Assembly (NCBI GenBank): GCA_025451295.1
Contig: JANWKQ010000085.1
Coordinates: forward strand, 1 to 42,292
Direction of reading: 5' to 3'
Length of the DNA: 42,292 nucleotides
Source of the DNA: Flavobacteriales bacterium
GTDB lineage: Bacteria > Bacteroidota > Bacteroidia > CAIKAF01
Shown: positions 23,475 through 32,479 of the stretch, piece after piece
Layout: each line of letters starts with the position of its first letter
How positions within the stretch are numbered: the first letter of the stretch is position 1
Notes under the pieces: model-generated
What the model was told of the DNA's origin: nothing
The model's database searches: none
The model's input: the letters and a program-made list of their open reading frames with translations, nothing else
Made by a program: the position numbers and the translations under genes

Positions 23475-25484
23475 ATGGATATCATACTGTTTCAAACAGC
23501 TATTGCCATATCATTACTGGTATTCTTCGCACCGATAAGGATCAAATATTTTGCGATCTTACTTCCGATGCTGGCGATTATTGGAATCACTTCGATATGG
23601 GCGATAGATGTAATCGTTACTCATAAGATAAAGATAGCCTACCTGTCTTTTAATCTGTCAGAAAATATTTTTGGATTTTGGAGTGCAGTTCCAAAGATAA
23701 AGATTGATCAGATTTCTGCACTCTTCATTCTTATGATCAATGTAATAAGCATTGGAAGTTTGATATACGCTTACGGATATCTTAAGAAATATCTATCCAG
23801 CAAAAGTGCACTTGGAATATCAATGCACTATTTTTCATTCTTTTTATTGTACATCAGTCTTCTCCTGCTCACTATGATCAGAGATGGATTTCTCTTCCTT
23901 TTTCTCTGGGAATTGATGTCACTTTCTTCTTTTGTATTGATTGCGTTTGATGGTGAAAAAGCTCAGGTACGGGCCGTGGCCATTAATTATTTGATTCAAA
24001 TGCATATTGGCTTCATGCTTCTGCTGGCCGGATTTTTAATTGCGAACAAAGCAACGGGCATTTGGGGATTTGATGCTTTGCCTATTTATTTTAGCTCACA
24101 TCCCAACACACCTCTTTTCTTCATTTTCTTTCTTGGGTTCGCCGTCAAAGCCGGTTTAATGCCATTTCATACATGGGCTCCAAAAGCTGATCCCATTGCA
24201 CCACCACATGTATCAGCACTTATGAGTGGGGTATTGGTAAAAATTGGTTGTCTTGGTATCATGAGAGTGGCGATGAGTTTGCAGAACAGTTTTTCTGAAA
24301 TAGCAAGTATTCTTCTTGCCTTCTCATTAATTACCATCGTATTCTCCATATCAATGTCCGTATATGAAAAAGATCTGAGAAAACTACTGGCTTATTCGTC
24401 GATCGAAAATGTGGGTGTCATTTGTTTAGGACTTTCATTGTCTATTTTCGGAACAGCTTATAAAATTCCTGCGTTAGCGGTTCTCGGAATACTGGGTTCC
24501 ATCTTTCATGTTTTTAGCCATTCTTTATACAAGTCAACTCTTTTCCTTTTAACCGGTAATGTTGAACGAATTTCAGGCACAAGGAATATCAATGAGTTGG
24601 GAGGACTCGCAAAAAAAATGCCGCTTACCGCATTTTTCTTTTTGTTGAGCGGTTTATCACTCTGTGCACTTCCTCCTTTTAATGGATTTGTTTCAGAATT
24701 TCTAATGTATGAAGGAATATTCAAGGCCATCTCAACCGGTGATTTCTATATTTCAATCATCTGCATTCTTGTAGTAATTGTATTGGCTATTTCAGGAGGA
24801 CTTTCCATTTTCGCGATGACCAAAGCTTTTGGCTTGTCGTTTTTGGGGAGCCAGCGTAAAGAATATACATCTGATATCATTGATCCACCAAAAAGTATGC
24901 TCGTACCTGCTGTGATCAACTCGATACTTATGTTGTTGCTGGGACTCACCCCATTTCTCATTTTTCCAGAAATATATGAAGCCATCGCGGCTTTTAAATA
25001 TCTCCCGGCCGACAATAGTCATTACTTTCAACATGTGGATATTTATCAAAAATTCGGATTATTAAGTGGTATACTTGTTGCATTATCAATGATCGTATTT
25101 GCCATTCGACGAATTCAACAAAAACGAATTCAGGTCAATGTGGGTCCCACCTGGGGTTGTGGATATTCCGGAGGAACGGCCAAACACCAATACACTTCCT
25201 TTTCTTTTTCAGTCCCACTTAAGCGAATTTTAAGTCCAATACTTTCGCAAAAAAATAATTTTATAAAATATCCAGAAGAAGAGATTTTTCCGGGAGAACG
25301 GAAATTCGATGTGGACTCGGTCGATCGATTGGAAAAATATTCAATATCAATCCCGATCAAATTTCTTTTAAAGATTATTCCATTTGTTGGTTTAGCACAA
25401 ACGGGCAGGATACAGCATTATCTGATCTACCCTGTTGGATTTCTTATATTAATTGTAGTGATGACAGCCTTTAATTTTATATAA
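23475..25484 (+). CDS. HyfB-like proton antiporter subunit, copy 2
   Basis: This is a paralogue of the gene at 20803, with exactly the same length (669 residues) and, by eye, more than half of positions identical. Retained motifs include FLFLWELMSLSSF, GFAVKAGLMPFHTWAPKADP, SALMSGVLVKIGCLGIMR, KDLRKLLAYSSIENVGVI, FHVFSHSLYKSTLFLL and the hydrophilic segment VNVGPTWGCGYSGGTAKHQY. Differences cluster in loops and in the C-terminal quarter, so it is not a recent duplication. The ATG at 23475 gives the same N-terminus as copy 1 (MDIILFQTAIAISLLVFF). One base separates its stop from the hyfC-like start, so this copy is tightly joined to the downstream genes. Confidence 0.92.
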   Translation: MDIILFQTAIAISLLVFFAPIRIKYFAILLPMLAIIGITSIWAIDVIVTHKIKIAYLSFNLSENIFGFWSAVPKIKIDQISALFILMINVISIGSLIYAYGYLKKYLSSKSALGISMHYFSFFLLYISLLLLTMIRDGFLFLFLWELMSLSSFVLIAFDGEKAQVRAVAINYLIQMHIGFMLLLAGFLIANKATGIWGFDALPIYFSSHPNTPLFFIFFLGFAVKAGLMPFHTWAPKADPIAPPHVSALMSGVLVKIGCLGIMRVAMSLQNSFSEIASILLAFSLITIVFSISMSVYEKDLRKLLAYSSIENVGVICLGLSLSIFGTAYKIPALAVLGILGSIFHVFSHSLYKSTLFLLTGNVERISGTRNINELGGLAKKMPLTAFFFLLSGLSLCALPPFNGFVSEFLMYEGIFKAISTGDFYISIICILVVIVLAISGGLSIFAMTKAFGLSFLGSQRKEYTSDIIDPPKSMLVPAVINSILMLLLGLTPFLIFPEIYEAIAAFKYLPADNSHYFQHVDIYQKFGLLSGILVALSMIVFAIRRIQQKRIQVNVGPTWGCGYSGGTAKHQYTSFSFSVPLKRILSPILSQKNNFIKYPEEEIFPGERKFDVDSVDRLEKYSISIPIKFLLKIIPFVGLAQTGRIQHYLIYPVGFLILIVVMTAFNFI

Positions 25485-25485
25485 T

Positions 25486-26391
25486 ATGATAGCTTTCCTG
25501 TTAATATTAATCTGCGCCCTACTCTATCCAGGTACGATCGATAAGACGAAGGCCATTTTATCTGGGCGAAAGGGTCCTAAGATCCATCAGTTCATTTTTG
25601 ATGCATGGAGGCTTTTCAAAAAAGGGAGTATATACAGTGATAAATCAAGTTTTGTTTTTCAGATATCCGCCACCATCAATTTTGTTTGTTTAATTACAGC
25701 CATCCTTCTCATTCCATTTGCGGGTGAACCGTCTTTATTTTCCTTCGATGGTGATTTTGTATTTATGATCTATTTGCTTGGGCTCGGAAGATTTATGTCC
25801 GTGGTGGCTGCATTGGACGTATCAAGTGGTTTTGAAGGAATGGGAGCAAACAGAGAAGTGCTCTATGCGGCTTTGCTCGAGCCCGCTTTCTTATTACTTA
25901 TGGGTACACTCTGTATTTTCACCGGCTATACCAATTTCAACGATATTTTTACGGCACTTTACGCCGACCAATACCTGGCATCCGTTGTTATTATTATTTC
26001 CTCTATTATTTTGTTTTTATTCATACTCGTGGAGAACAGCAGGATACCTGCAGATGATCCCAATACCCATCTTGAATTAACCATGGTTCATGAAGTAATG
26101 ATACTAGACCACAGTGGTTTTGACCTGGGTCTCATCAAACTCACCGCGGCATTAAAATTTGCAGTATTTGGTTCGCTTATTTGTAATCTGGTAATTCCAA
26201 GTCATTTTCCAATTGGAATAAAGATCCTTCTCTTTATGATTTTTCAGTTTGCACTGGCAGTAGCTATAGGATTTATAGAATCATTTAAACCCAGAAATAA
26301 AATGGCCAGAAATCCCCAGTATATTATCAGTATTTCCGCCATTGCCCTCGTATTATATTGCGTGATGATCATTATAAAAAATAAAATGTAA
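25486..26391 (+). CDS. HyfC/HycD-like (NuoH family) membrane subunit
   Basis: This inner-membrane subunit links the peripheral and membrane arms in complex I-like hydrogenases. The 301-residue protein has about eight transmembrane segments and the family's charged loops. These are LGLGRFMSVVAALDVSSGFE, GMGANREVLYAALLEPAFLL, and VENSRIPADDPNTHLELTMV with HEVMILDHSGFDLGLI. The acidic loop residues thought to line the proton or quinone entry path in NuoH relatives are present. Translation is probably coupled at both ends, with one base from the second hyfB-like gene and one base before the hyfE-like ATG. Confidence 0.92.
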   Translation: MIAFLLILICALLYPGTIDKTKAILSGRKGPKIHQFIFDAWRLFKKGSIYSDKSSFVFQISATINFVCLITAILLIPFAGEPSLFSFDGDFVFMIYLLGLGRFMSVVAALDVSSGFEGMGANREVLYAALLEPAFLLLMGTLCIFTGYTNFNDIFTALYADQYLASVVIIISSIILFLFILVENSRIPADDPNTHLELTMVHEVMILDHSGFDLGLIKLTAALKFAVFGSLICNLVIPSHFPIGIKILLFMIFQFALAVAIGFIESFKPRNKMARNPQYIISISAIALVLYCVMIIIKNKM

Positions 26392-26392
26392 A

Positions 26393-27031
26393 ATGGAGTA
26401 TTTAATAAATCTAATCGTCGTCGCATATATTGTATCCCTGATTTATCTTGCAAAGGTAGAGTTGCTTAAAACATATGTGAAAATTCTTTTGGTACAGGGA
26501 CTCATCATCTTCTTCGTGGCACTGGCCGAATTAAAAGAAGTGGATATTCTTCACCTCATGTTTGTATTGGTTGAAACCCTTGTTTTCAAGGCGATATTCG
26601 TCCCGTTATTCATGCAGCGGGTAATCAAAAGATCCAAGCAAACCAAAAATAGTGGAATGTATATCAAACCTTACATTTCTGTGATACTGGCTACAGTTAT
26701 GGTGGCAATTTCCTTTGCATTGGTTGAATCAATACATGATGAACATCTGGAGATCAAATATTTTACAGCCGCGATTTCATCAATCATGATTGGTTTGTAT
26801 GTAGGGATAAACCATCGTGATATCATCACGCATCTTATCTCCTATATGATCATAGAGAATGGGATTTTCCTCATCGCTCTGGCCCTCGGTGGAGAAATGC
26901 CTATTCTGGTGAACAGTGCCATCCTGCTGGATATCTTCTCAACAATACTCATCATGGGAATGTTCTTTAATAAGATCAAAAACTATTTCAATTCAACCGA
27001 CGAAACGGAACTAACCAAACTAAAAGACTAG
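26393..27031 (+). CDS. HyfE-like membrane subunit
   Basis: This 212-residue membrane protein has about six hydrophobic segments (YLINLIVVAYIVSLIYLAK at the start) and is placed exactly where hyfE sits in hydrogenase-4 operons. Family features are ELKEVDILHLMFVLVETLVF, GINHRDIITHLISYMIIENG and SAILLDIFSTILIMGMFF. HyfE corresponds to a fusion-like counterpart of NuoK with extra helices. The conserved membrane Glu residues appear in LVETLVFKAI and MIIENGIFLIALAL. Two bases separate it from the hyfF-like gene. Confidence 0.88.
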   Translation: MEYLINLIVVAYIVSLIYLAKVELLKTYVKILLVQGLIIFFVALAELKEVDILHLMFVLVETLVFKAIFVPLFMQRVIKRSKQTKNSGMYIKPYISVILATVMVAISFALVESIHDEHLEIKYFTAAISSIMIGLYVGINHRDIITHLISYMIIENGIFLIALALGGEMPILVNSAILLDIFSTILIMGMFFNKIKNYFNSTDETELTKLKD

Positions 27032-27033
27032 AA

Positions 27034-28461
27034 ATGATCATATCAGTTTTTCTCATATCGAGTATTGTTTTTGCCCTGTTGGCATACATTATTAAAAGGC
27101 CAATTCTCAGCCATTTCGTTACTTTTTTGTATTCCGTTTTTCTCTGCATTTTCGTTGGCTATGAATATCTTCACATCAATCAAACCCAGGCTACGTATTT
27201 CAAACCTGATGCAATTGGAATTATATTCCTGATTGTTCAGGCCATCGTAGATTTGATTTCCATCATTCACTATTATAATTATACAAAGTCCAGAGGTGAT
27301 CATCCCAAAAGTATCTCAGTCCATAATATGGGGCGCATCATTTTCAATATGTCGATTGCCGGAGTTTTGCTGGCCAATCACTTTGGTGTGCTTTGGGTAT
27401 TTATGGAAATAACCACATTGGCTCTATCGTTACTTATTTATCATGACAGAACTACAACTGCTTTAGAAGGTACCTGGAAATATGTTTTTATATGTTCGAT
27501 TGGTATTGCTATCGCTTTTGCCGGTGTATTATTCTTAAGTATAGGGGCCAACGAGGTAGGCATCAAGGATCTTTTTTACGATCAGGTGAAGGAAAAAGTA
27601 ACGCTGATCAATCCACTCTGGTTAAAAGCCTGTTTTATTTTTATCCTCACGGGATTTAGTGTCAAGATGGGTCTGGTCCCTTTATTTAATGTCGACATCG
27701 ACGCAAAGGATGTTTCTCCATCACCGGTTGGAGCTAAACTTTCCAGTGTAGTAATGAATTCAGGGTTTGTTGCCATTTTTAGATTTTATGATGCGCTTTC
27801 AGGTTCTTCCATCTTTACCTGGATGAATCATGTACTACTTATTGTTGGAACCATGTCACTGCTGTTCGTGGTGGCCTATTCATTAAAAGTGAACAATGTA
27901 AAAAGATTGCTTGCGTATTCAAGCATGGAACATGCAGCACTGGTTATTATTGCCTTTGCCTGTGGAGGACTTGGTTATTTTATCGCGATCCTTCATCTCA
28001 TTATCCACTCGTTAGTAAAGTCGACCTTATTTTTCCAGTTCGCACAGATGCACAGGATTTTTAAAGACAAGAACTATTTAAACATGGGTGCCTATCTCAA
28101 GATCAATCCGCTGGGAGCTTTAGTTCTTTTTCTGAGTTATATCTCAATTATCGGATTTCCTCCCTCGTGTATGTTCATTACGGAGATACTTATTTTCAGA
28201 AGTATCATCGACTCTCAATATGCCTGGCTGGCGATTGTTATTGGTTTTTTTATGCTGTTCATTATCTATGGAATGTCAGTTCGGATCTTTCATATACTCA
28301 TGGGAAAACCAGGAGTAAAAGAATTCGACGAAAAAGGCAAAAACAATCTTGAATCTCTTATCCAGTTGGTTGTTATTTCAGCCGTATTTTATCTGGGAAT
28401 TGTTAAACCTGATGTTGTGGTCAACTATATCGCCATGGCAGTATCCACTTTACCTCATTGA
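27034..28461 (+). CDS. HyfF-like proton antiporter subunit (NuoN/NuoL family)
   Basis: This is a third antiporter-type subunit of 475 residues with about 14 membrane segments. Diagnostic positions are the membrane Glu in VLWVFMEITTLALSLLIYHD, the Lys in ALEGTWKYVFICSIG, and the SVKMGLVPLFNVDIDAKDV loop. KRLLAYSSMEHAALVIIAFA and LHLIIHSLVKSTLFFQ follow. HyfF proteins are usually shorter at the C-terminus than HyfB, as here. The ATG at 27034 is right after the hyfE-like stop. The TGA is followed two bases later by the ATG of the large-subunit gene at 28464. Confidence 0.92.
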   Translation: MIISVFLISSIVFALLAYIIKRPILSHFVTFLYSVFLCIFVGYEYLHINQTQATYFKPDAIGIIFLIVQAIVDLISIIHYYNYTKSRGDHPKSISVHNMGRIIFNMSIAGVLLANHFGVLWVFMEITTLALSLLIYHDRTTTALEGTWKYVFICSIGIAIAFAGVLFLSIGANEVGIKDLFYDQVKEKVTLINPLWLKACFIFILTGFSVKMGLVPLFNVDIDAKDVSPSPVGAKLSSVVMNSGFVAIFRFYDALSGSSIFTWMNHVLLIVGTMSLLFVVAYSLKVNNVKRLLAYSSMEHAALVIIAFACGGLGYFIAILHLIIHSLVKSTLFFQFAQMHRIFKDKNYLNMGAYLKINPLGALVLFLSYISIIGFPPSCMFITEILIFRSIIDSQYAWLAIVIGFFMLFIIYGMSVRIFHILMGKPGVKEFDEKGKNNLESLIQLVVISAVFYLGIVKPDVVVNYIAMAVSTLPH

Positions 28462-28463
28462 TC

Positions 28464-29981
28464 ATGGAAAAATTATTTGAAACAAAAAATAACCTCCCTG
28501 TTAGGATAGCTGATATTCCGGTTGTTCCTTACAATAAGTTTTTTGAAGTAATCACTTTTTTATTACGGTCACAGGATTATCATATTCTAACCTATCTGGC
28601 TTATCCCACTGATCAGGGCCTGAGTTTTGTTTGCGCCATAGCAGATGATCAGAATAAATCCATTTCCCTTATTTCACATCTTATACCGAATGGTGCTCCC
28701 TTGAAAGTGTATTCTATGATGCCAAAGTATGATGTATTCCATTCGTGTGAAAGAGAGATCCACGAAAAATACGGAGTAGTGTTCGAGGACAATCATTTTC
28801 TCAAACCGATCCGTTATTCTCATGACAGGATTAACAAAGAATCGAAGATTACTGATTACCCTTTTTATAAGATCGAAAGCGATGAGTTGCATGAAGTGGG
28901 AGTTGGGCCCATCCATGCCGGGATTATCGAACCTGGACACTTCAGGTTCTTATGTGCCGGAGAAAGAGTACTCCATCTGGAAGTACAGTTGGGTTGGCAA
29001 CATCGTGGAATTGAAACATTGTTTCTACAAAAGAAAAAATTGTTACAACGTGCTGTGCTGGCCGAAAATATTGCTGGTGATACAGCTGTTGGACATACCC
29101 TCGCCTACTCTCAGGCCATCGAATCACTCGCCGGTTTGAAGATCCGTGAAAAATTAAACTACGAAAGGGTTATTGCACTCGAAATTGAGCGGATTGGTAT
29201 GCATATTTTTGATCTTTCAAATCTATGCACAGGTGCCGCTTACCAGTTGGGTAATGCTTCACTGGGAGTTTTAAGGACCCCTACTATTAATTATTTACAA
29301 ACCTGGTGTGGAAATCGTTTTGCAAAAGGACTCATCAGACCTGGAGGAACTCACTATCCTTTTACACGTGAATTGCAGGAAAAGCTCCTCACCTACCTTG
29401 ATTCGTTTGAGGAAAAATATGCAGTGATTTCCGACAAGCTTTTAAATCTTTCAGGAATTCAACTTCGTTTTCAGGATATAGGAACATTGACCAGAAAACA
29501 GGTTTATATGATAGGTGGTGTGGGAACTACAGCCAAAATGGCTGGCCTAAAAAGAGATACCAGATGGAGTCATCCATTTGCTGGCTATCATGAGTTGCAC
29601 CATGAACCGGTCATTTTCGATGCCGGAGATATTTATGCAAGGATCCAGGTACGTCATTATGAAATTTTACAAAGCATTAAATATTTACGCCGAATCGCCG
29701 AGATCATGAATTTTCAAAACCAGGTACCATCACCTATCACGGATGAAAATATCCGATTGGCCAAAAGTTGCCTAACGGTTTCCATCACGGAAGGTTGGAG
29801 AGGAGAAATTGTACATACAGCTATTACTGATCAGGAAGGAAATATCTGTTGTTATAAGATCAAAGATCCCTCCCTGCATAATTGGTGGGCATTGGCACTT
29901 TCATTGAGAGATCGAGAAATCAGTGATTTCCCTATCAATAATAAAAGTTATAATCTTTCATACTGCGGACACGATCTATAA
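28464..29981 (+). CDS. HyfG-like large subunit (NuoC-NuoD fusion) lacking all Ni-binding cysteines
   Basis: This cytoplasmic subunit is homologous to group 4 [NiFe]-hydrogenase large subunits. The NuoC-like part (about 1-140) ends with SCEREIHEKYGVVFEDN. The NuoD-like part follows with VGPIHAGIIEPGHFRFLCAG and HLEVQLGWQHRGIETLF. In hydrogenases the first nickel motif reads CGxC; here the same place is LAENIAGDTAVGHTLAYSQA, with no Cys. The second, DPCxxC, reads DPSLHNWWALALSLR. So all four Ni ligands are lost while the fold-defining sequence and the C-terminal NNKSYNLSYCGHDL remain. The ORF-track start at 28458 is a TTG, and I chose the ATG at 28464. The protein cannot be a hydrogenase in the usual sense. 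Confidence 0.92.
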   Translation: MEKLFETKNNLPVRIADIPVVPYNKFFEVITFLLRSQDYHILTYLAYPTDQGLSFVCAIADDQNKSISLISHLIPNGAPLKVYSMMPKYDVFHSCEREIHEKYGVVFEDNHFLKPIRYSHDRINKESKITDYPFYKIESDELHEVGVGPIHAGIIEPGHFRFLCAGERVLHLEVQLGWQHRGIETLFLQKKKLLQRAVLAENIAGDTAVGHTLAYSQAIESLAGLKIREKLNYERVIALEIERIGMHIFDLSNLCTGAAYQLGNASLGVLRTPTINYLQTWCGNRFAKGLIRPGGTHYPFTRELQEKLLTYLDSFEEKYAVISDKLLNLSGIQLRFQDIGTLTRKQVYMIGGVGTTAKMAGLKRDTRWSHPFAGYHELHHEPVIFDAGDIYARIQVRHYEILQSIKYLRRIAEIMNFQNQVPSPITDENIRLAKSCLTVSITEGWRGEIVHTAITDQEGNICCYKIKDPSLHNWWALALSLRDREISDFPINNKSYNLSYCGHDL

Positions 29982-29990
29982 AACAACCTT

Positions 29991-30749
29991 ATGCTGAAAG
30001 AAATAAAAATATTAAGAAATCATGGCAAGCAATTTATTGCGGATGTAACGCAGCCGGTTTTACCATCCACTTTCAAAGGGAGACCCATCATTTCGGAAGA
30101 GGAAGTAGATAATGCCGAACTCATCAGCCTTTGTCCTACGGACGCGATCAATGACAACAACGGCATCGAAATTGATCTCGGTAAATGTATTTTTTGTGGG
30201 GAATGTATGTTTCGTTTTCCGGAAAAAGTAAAATGGGTGAATGATTATAAGACTGCTACCAATAAAAGAGAATCACTCATTATTAAGGAAGGGAATGAGC
30301 AACTGGTCCAAATCGATCAATCAATTATCAGCAAACAAATTAAATCGTTGTTTGGAAGATCTCTTCGTCTAAGAGAAGTAAGTGCTGCCGGGGATAACAG
30401 TAGTGAACTGGAATTAAATGCAACGGTGAATCCAAATTTTGATCTTGCCAGATTCGGGATAGACTGGGTTGCCTCTCCACGTCATGCAGATGGACTTGTA
30501 CTCACCGGCCCGATCAGCGATAATATGGCCGAGCCATTGCAAATTTGCTATGATGCCATACCAGACCCAAAGATCCTGATCCTGGTAGGGACGGATGCCA
30601 TCAGTGGGGGAATATTTGCCGGAAGTCCGGCTCTTAACAGAAAATTTCTCGAAGGGAAACATGTGGATCTGTTTGTACCTGGCAATCCTGTTCATCCACT
30701 CACTTTTGTAAACGGGATACTTGAATTAACAAGAAAAATTAAATCGTAA
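29991..30749 (+). CDS. Ferredoxin/NuoB-like (HyfI-type) fusion lacking proximal-cluster cysteines
   Basis: Peripheral subunit of 252 residues. The N-terminal ferredoxin-like part keeps only four cysteines, LCPTDAI plus CIFCGECMFRFPE. The fourth Cys of the second motif is Phe and the first motif has lost its CxxCxxC, so exactly one [4Fe-4S] ligand set survives. The C-terminal NuoB/HyfI-like part has FGIDWVASPRHADGLVLTGP and PDPKILILVGTDAISGGIFA. All four usual proximal-cluster cysteines are replaced: the CxxCE site reads GDNSSELE, GACA reads GTDA, and PGCPP reads PGNPV. The gene is nine bases after the large subunit. Together they suggest a complex without hydrogenase chemistry. The electron route, if any, is unclear. 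Confidence 0.9.
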   Translation: MLKEIKILRNHGKQFIADVTQPVLPSTFKGRPIISEEEVDNAELISLCPTDAINDNNGIEIDLGKCIFCGECMFRFPEKVKWVNDYKTATNKRESLIIKEGNEQLVQIDQSIISKQIKSLFGRSLRLREVSAAGDNSSELELNATVNPNFDLARFGIDWVASPRHADGLVLTGPISDNMAEPLQICYDAIPDPKILILVGTDAISGGIFAGSPALNRKFLEGKHVDLFVPGNPVHPLTFVNGILELTRKIKS

Positions 30750-30770
30750 ATATTTTTTATATATCATTCA

Positions 30771-32474
30771 ATGAAAACTCAAATGAAAATTCCGGCAGAC
30801 GGATTAAAAGGACTCAAAGAAAATTGGTCAAAAGACCTGGTCTCAGGTCTCATTGTTTCTCTATTGGCATTGCCCCTGAGCTTAGGAATTGCACAAGCTT
30901 CGGACTTCCCACCAATCATGGGGGTTTTAACCGCCATCATCGGTGGAACCATTGTTGCCCTTCTTGCGGGTTCACAATTAACCATTAAAGGTCCCGCAGC
31001 CGGGCTTATTGTTATTGTTGCAGGGGCAGTAAGTGAGTTTGGAGGAGGGACAACCGGTTGGTCAATGGCATTAGGAGCTATTGTGGTCGCCGCACTTTTA
31101 CAAATTCTCTTAGGGTTTCTAAAGTTGGGAAAACTGGTAGATTATTTTCCTCATACTGTAGTTCATGGAATGTTGGGAGCCATTGGTTTCATCATTTTAT
31201 CCAAACAATTACATCTTTTAATGGGTGTAAACCCAGTCCATACTGAAGGAATCATGAAAGGAAAACCTCTGGTGGAACCACTCGAATTATTCAGAGCATT
31301 GCCTGATTCCTTTCGATCGCTCCAGGAAAACCAGGAACACAAGGAAATATTTCTCATCGGAATCATTTGTCTCCTTATCGTGTTTGGATGGACAGTTATT
31401 TCCGACAAGTTTCTTAAAAAAATCCCTGCTCCTTTAGCTGTATTGGCGCTATCAATACCACTTGGTGCACTGTTAGGCTTTGGTAAAATTGATGGCGGTT
31501 TGTTAAAGGTCGACAACATTTTTAAGGCGGTCGATTTCAATGTAAGCTTTGACGGATTTTCAAAACCAGGCGTGTTTATTAAATATGTTCTCATGTTTGC
31601 GTTGATCGGCAGTGTTGAATCCTTGTTAACTGTAAAGGCCATTGATATTCTTGATCCATTTAAGCGAAAAGCGAAAGCGAATAAGGATCTGGTGGCTATC
31701 GGTGTTGGAAATGCTGTTTCAGGTGTGCTGGGAGGTTTACCGATGATCTCAGAGGTGGCACGGAGCAGTGCAAATGTAAACAGTGGAGCAAAAACCCGGT
31801 GGGCAAACTTTTTCCATGGTACTTTTCTCATACTTTTTGTCGTTATCCTTGTGCCAGTAATCGAGTTGATCCCTAAAGTGGCGCTTGCGGCAATTCTTAT
31901 TGGAGTTGGTTATAAGCTTGCCTCGGTAAAAGAGTTTGTTCATATTTTCAAAGTCGGATGGTGGCAATTACTTGTGATGGTATCAACTACGATTGCCATT
32001 CTTCTTACCGACCTTTTAATTGGTGTAGGTATTGGTCTTGCTATCAAATTTATTATCCACTACATGGGCGGACTTCCGTTTAGATATACTTTTAAACCGG
32101 ATATGGAATTTTTACAGGATAAGGATCGAACCATCGTCTATATAAGAAGCGGGGCTGTTGTAACCAATTTGCCTGGTATTATGAAAAAACTGGAAACTCT
32201 GCCAAAAGGTCAAACGATTTTCTTCGATCTTTCCGAATGTTTCCTGGTGGATCATACATCGATGGAAACCTTCAAAGCCTTTCAAAGGGAATATATAGAA
32301 GATGGTGGTCGCTGTGAGTTTACAGGAATGGATCGTCATAAACATATTTCAAAACACGAATTCAGTACCATGTTCCTTCCAAAAAACATAAGGGCAGACA
32401 TTAAAAGTCGCAGAACAGGAGCCGTAACTGAACGAAGAAAAGATGATCCGAATCACGAACACAGAATTAATTAA
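30771..32474 (+). CDS. SulP-family anion transporter with STAS domain
   Basis: This inner-membrane carrier belongs to the SLC26/SulP family, whose bacterial members move bicarbonate, sulfate or dicarboxylates, often with Na+ or H+. The 567-residue protein opens with WSKDLVSGLIVSLLALPLSL and LAGSQLTIKGPAAGLIVIVA, the family's substrate-region signatures. SEVARSSANVNSGAKTRWAN follows in later helices. From about residue 440 there is a cytoplasmic STAS domain with IFFDLSECFLVDHTSMETFK. A basic tail ends the protein. The gene starts 21 bases after the ferredoxin/NuoB-like gene with no terminator between, so it is probably in the same transcript. The substrate cannot be read from sequence. Bicarbonate is plausible because several marine and Bacteroidota SulPs are BicA-like. 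Confidence 0.92.
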   Translation: MKTQMKIPADGLKGLKENWSKDLVSGLIVSLLALPLSLGIAQASDFPPIMGVLTAIIGGTIVALLAGSQLTIKGPAAGLIVIVAGAVSEFGGGTTGWSMALGAIVVAALLQILLGFLKLGKLVDYFPHTVVHGMLGAIGFIILSKQLHLLMGVNPVHTEGIMKGKPLVEPLELFRALPDSFRSLQENQEHKEIFLIGIICLLIVFGWTVISDKFLKKIPAPLAVLALSIPLGALLGFGKIDGGLLKVDNIFKAVDFNVSFDGFSKPGVFIKYVLMFALIGSVESLLTVKAIDILDPFKRKAKANKDLVAIGVGNAVSGVLGGLPMISEVARSSANVNSGAKTRWANFFHGTFLILFVVILVPVIELIPKVALAAILIGVGYKLASVKEFVHIFKVGWWQLLVMVSTTIAILLTDLLIGVGIGLAIKFIIHYMGGLPFRYTFKPDMEFLQDKDRTIVYIRSGAVVTNLPGIMKKLETLPKGQTIFFDLSECFLVDHTSMETFKAFQREYIEDGGRCEFTGMDRHKHISKHEFSTMFLPKNIRADIKSRRTGAVTERRKDDPNHEHRIN

Positions 32475-32479
32475 ATGCG

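Noticed and set aside
28464-29981. Annotation as an active [NiFe]-hydrogenase or formate hydrogenlyase large subunit
   Set aside because: None of the four Ni-binding cysteines is present, and the partner small subunit lacks its cluster ligands.
31163-31831. 222-residue minus-strand ORF
   Set aside because: It is antisense to the SulP gene, whose motifs are unambiguous, and its composition is that of a shadow frame.
20803-32474. DabA/DabB-type inorganic carbon pump
   Set aside because: No DabA-like protein is present. The NuoL-like genes have HyfB features and are part of a full Hyf-type set.
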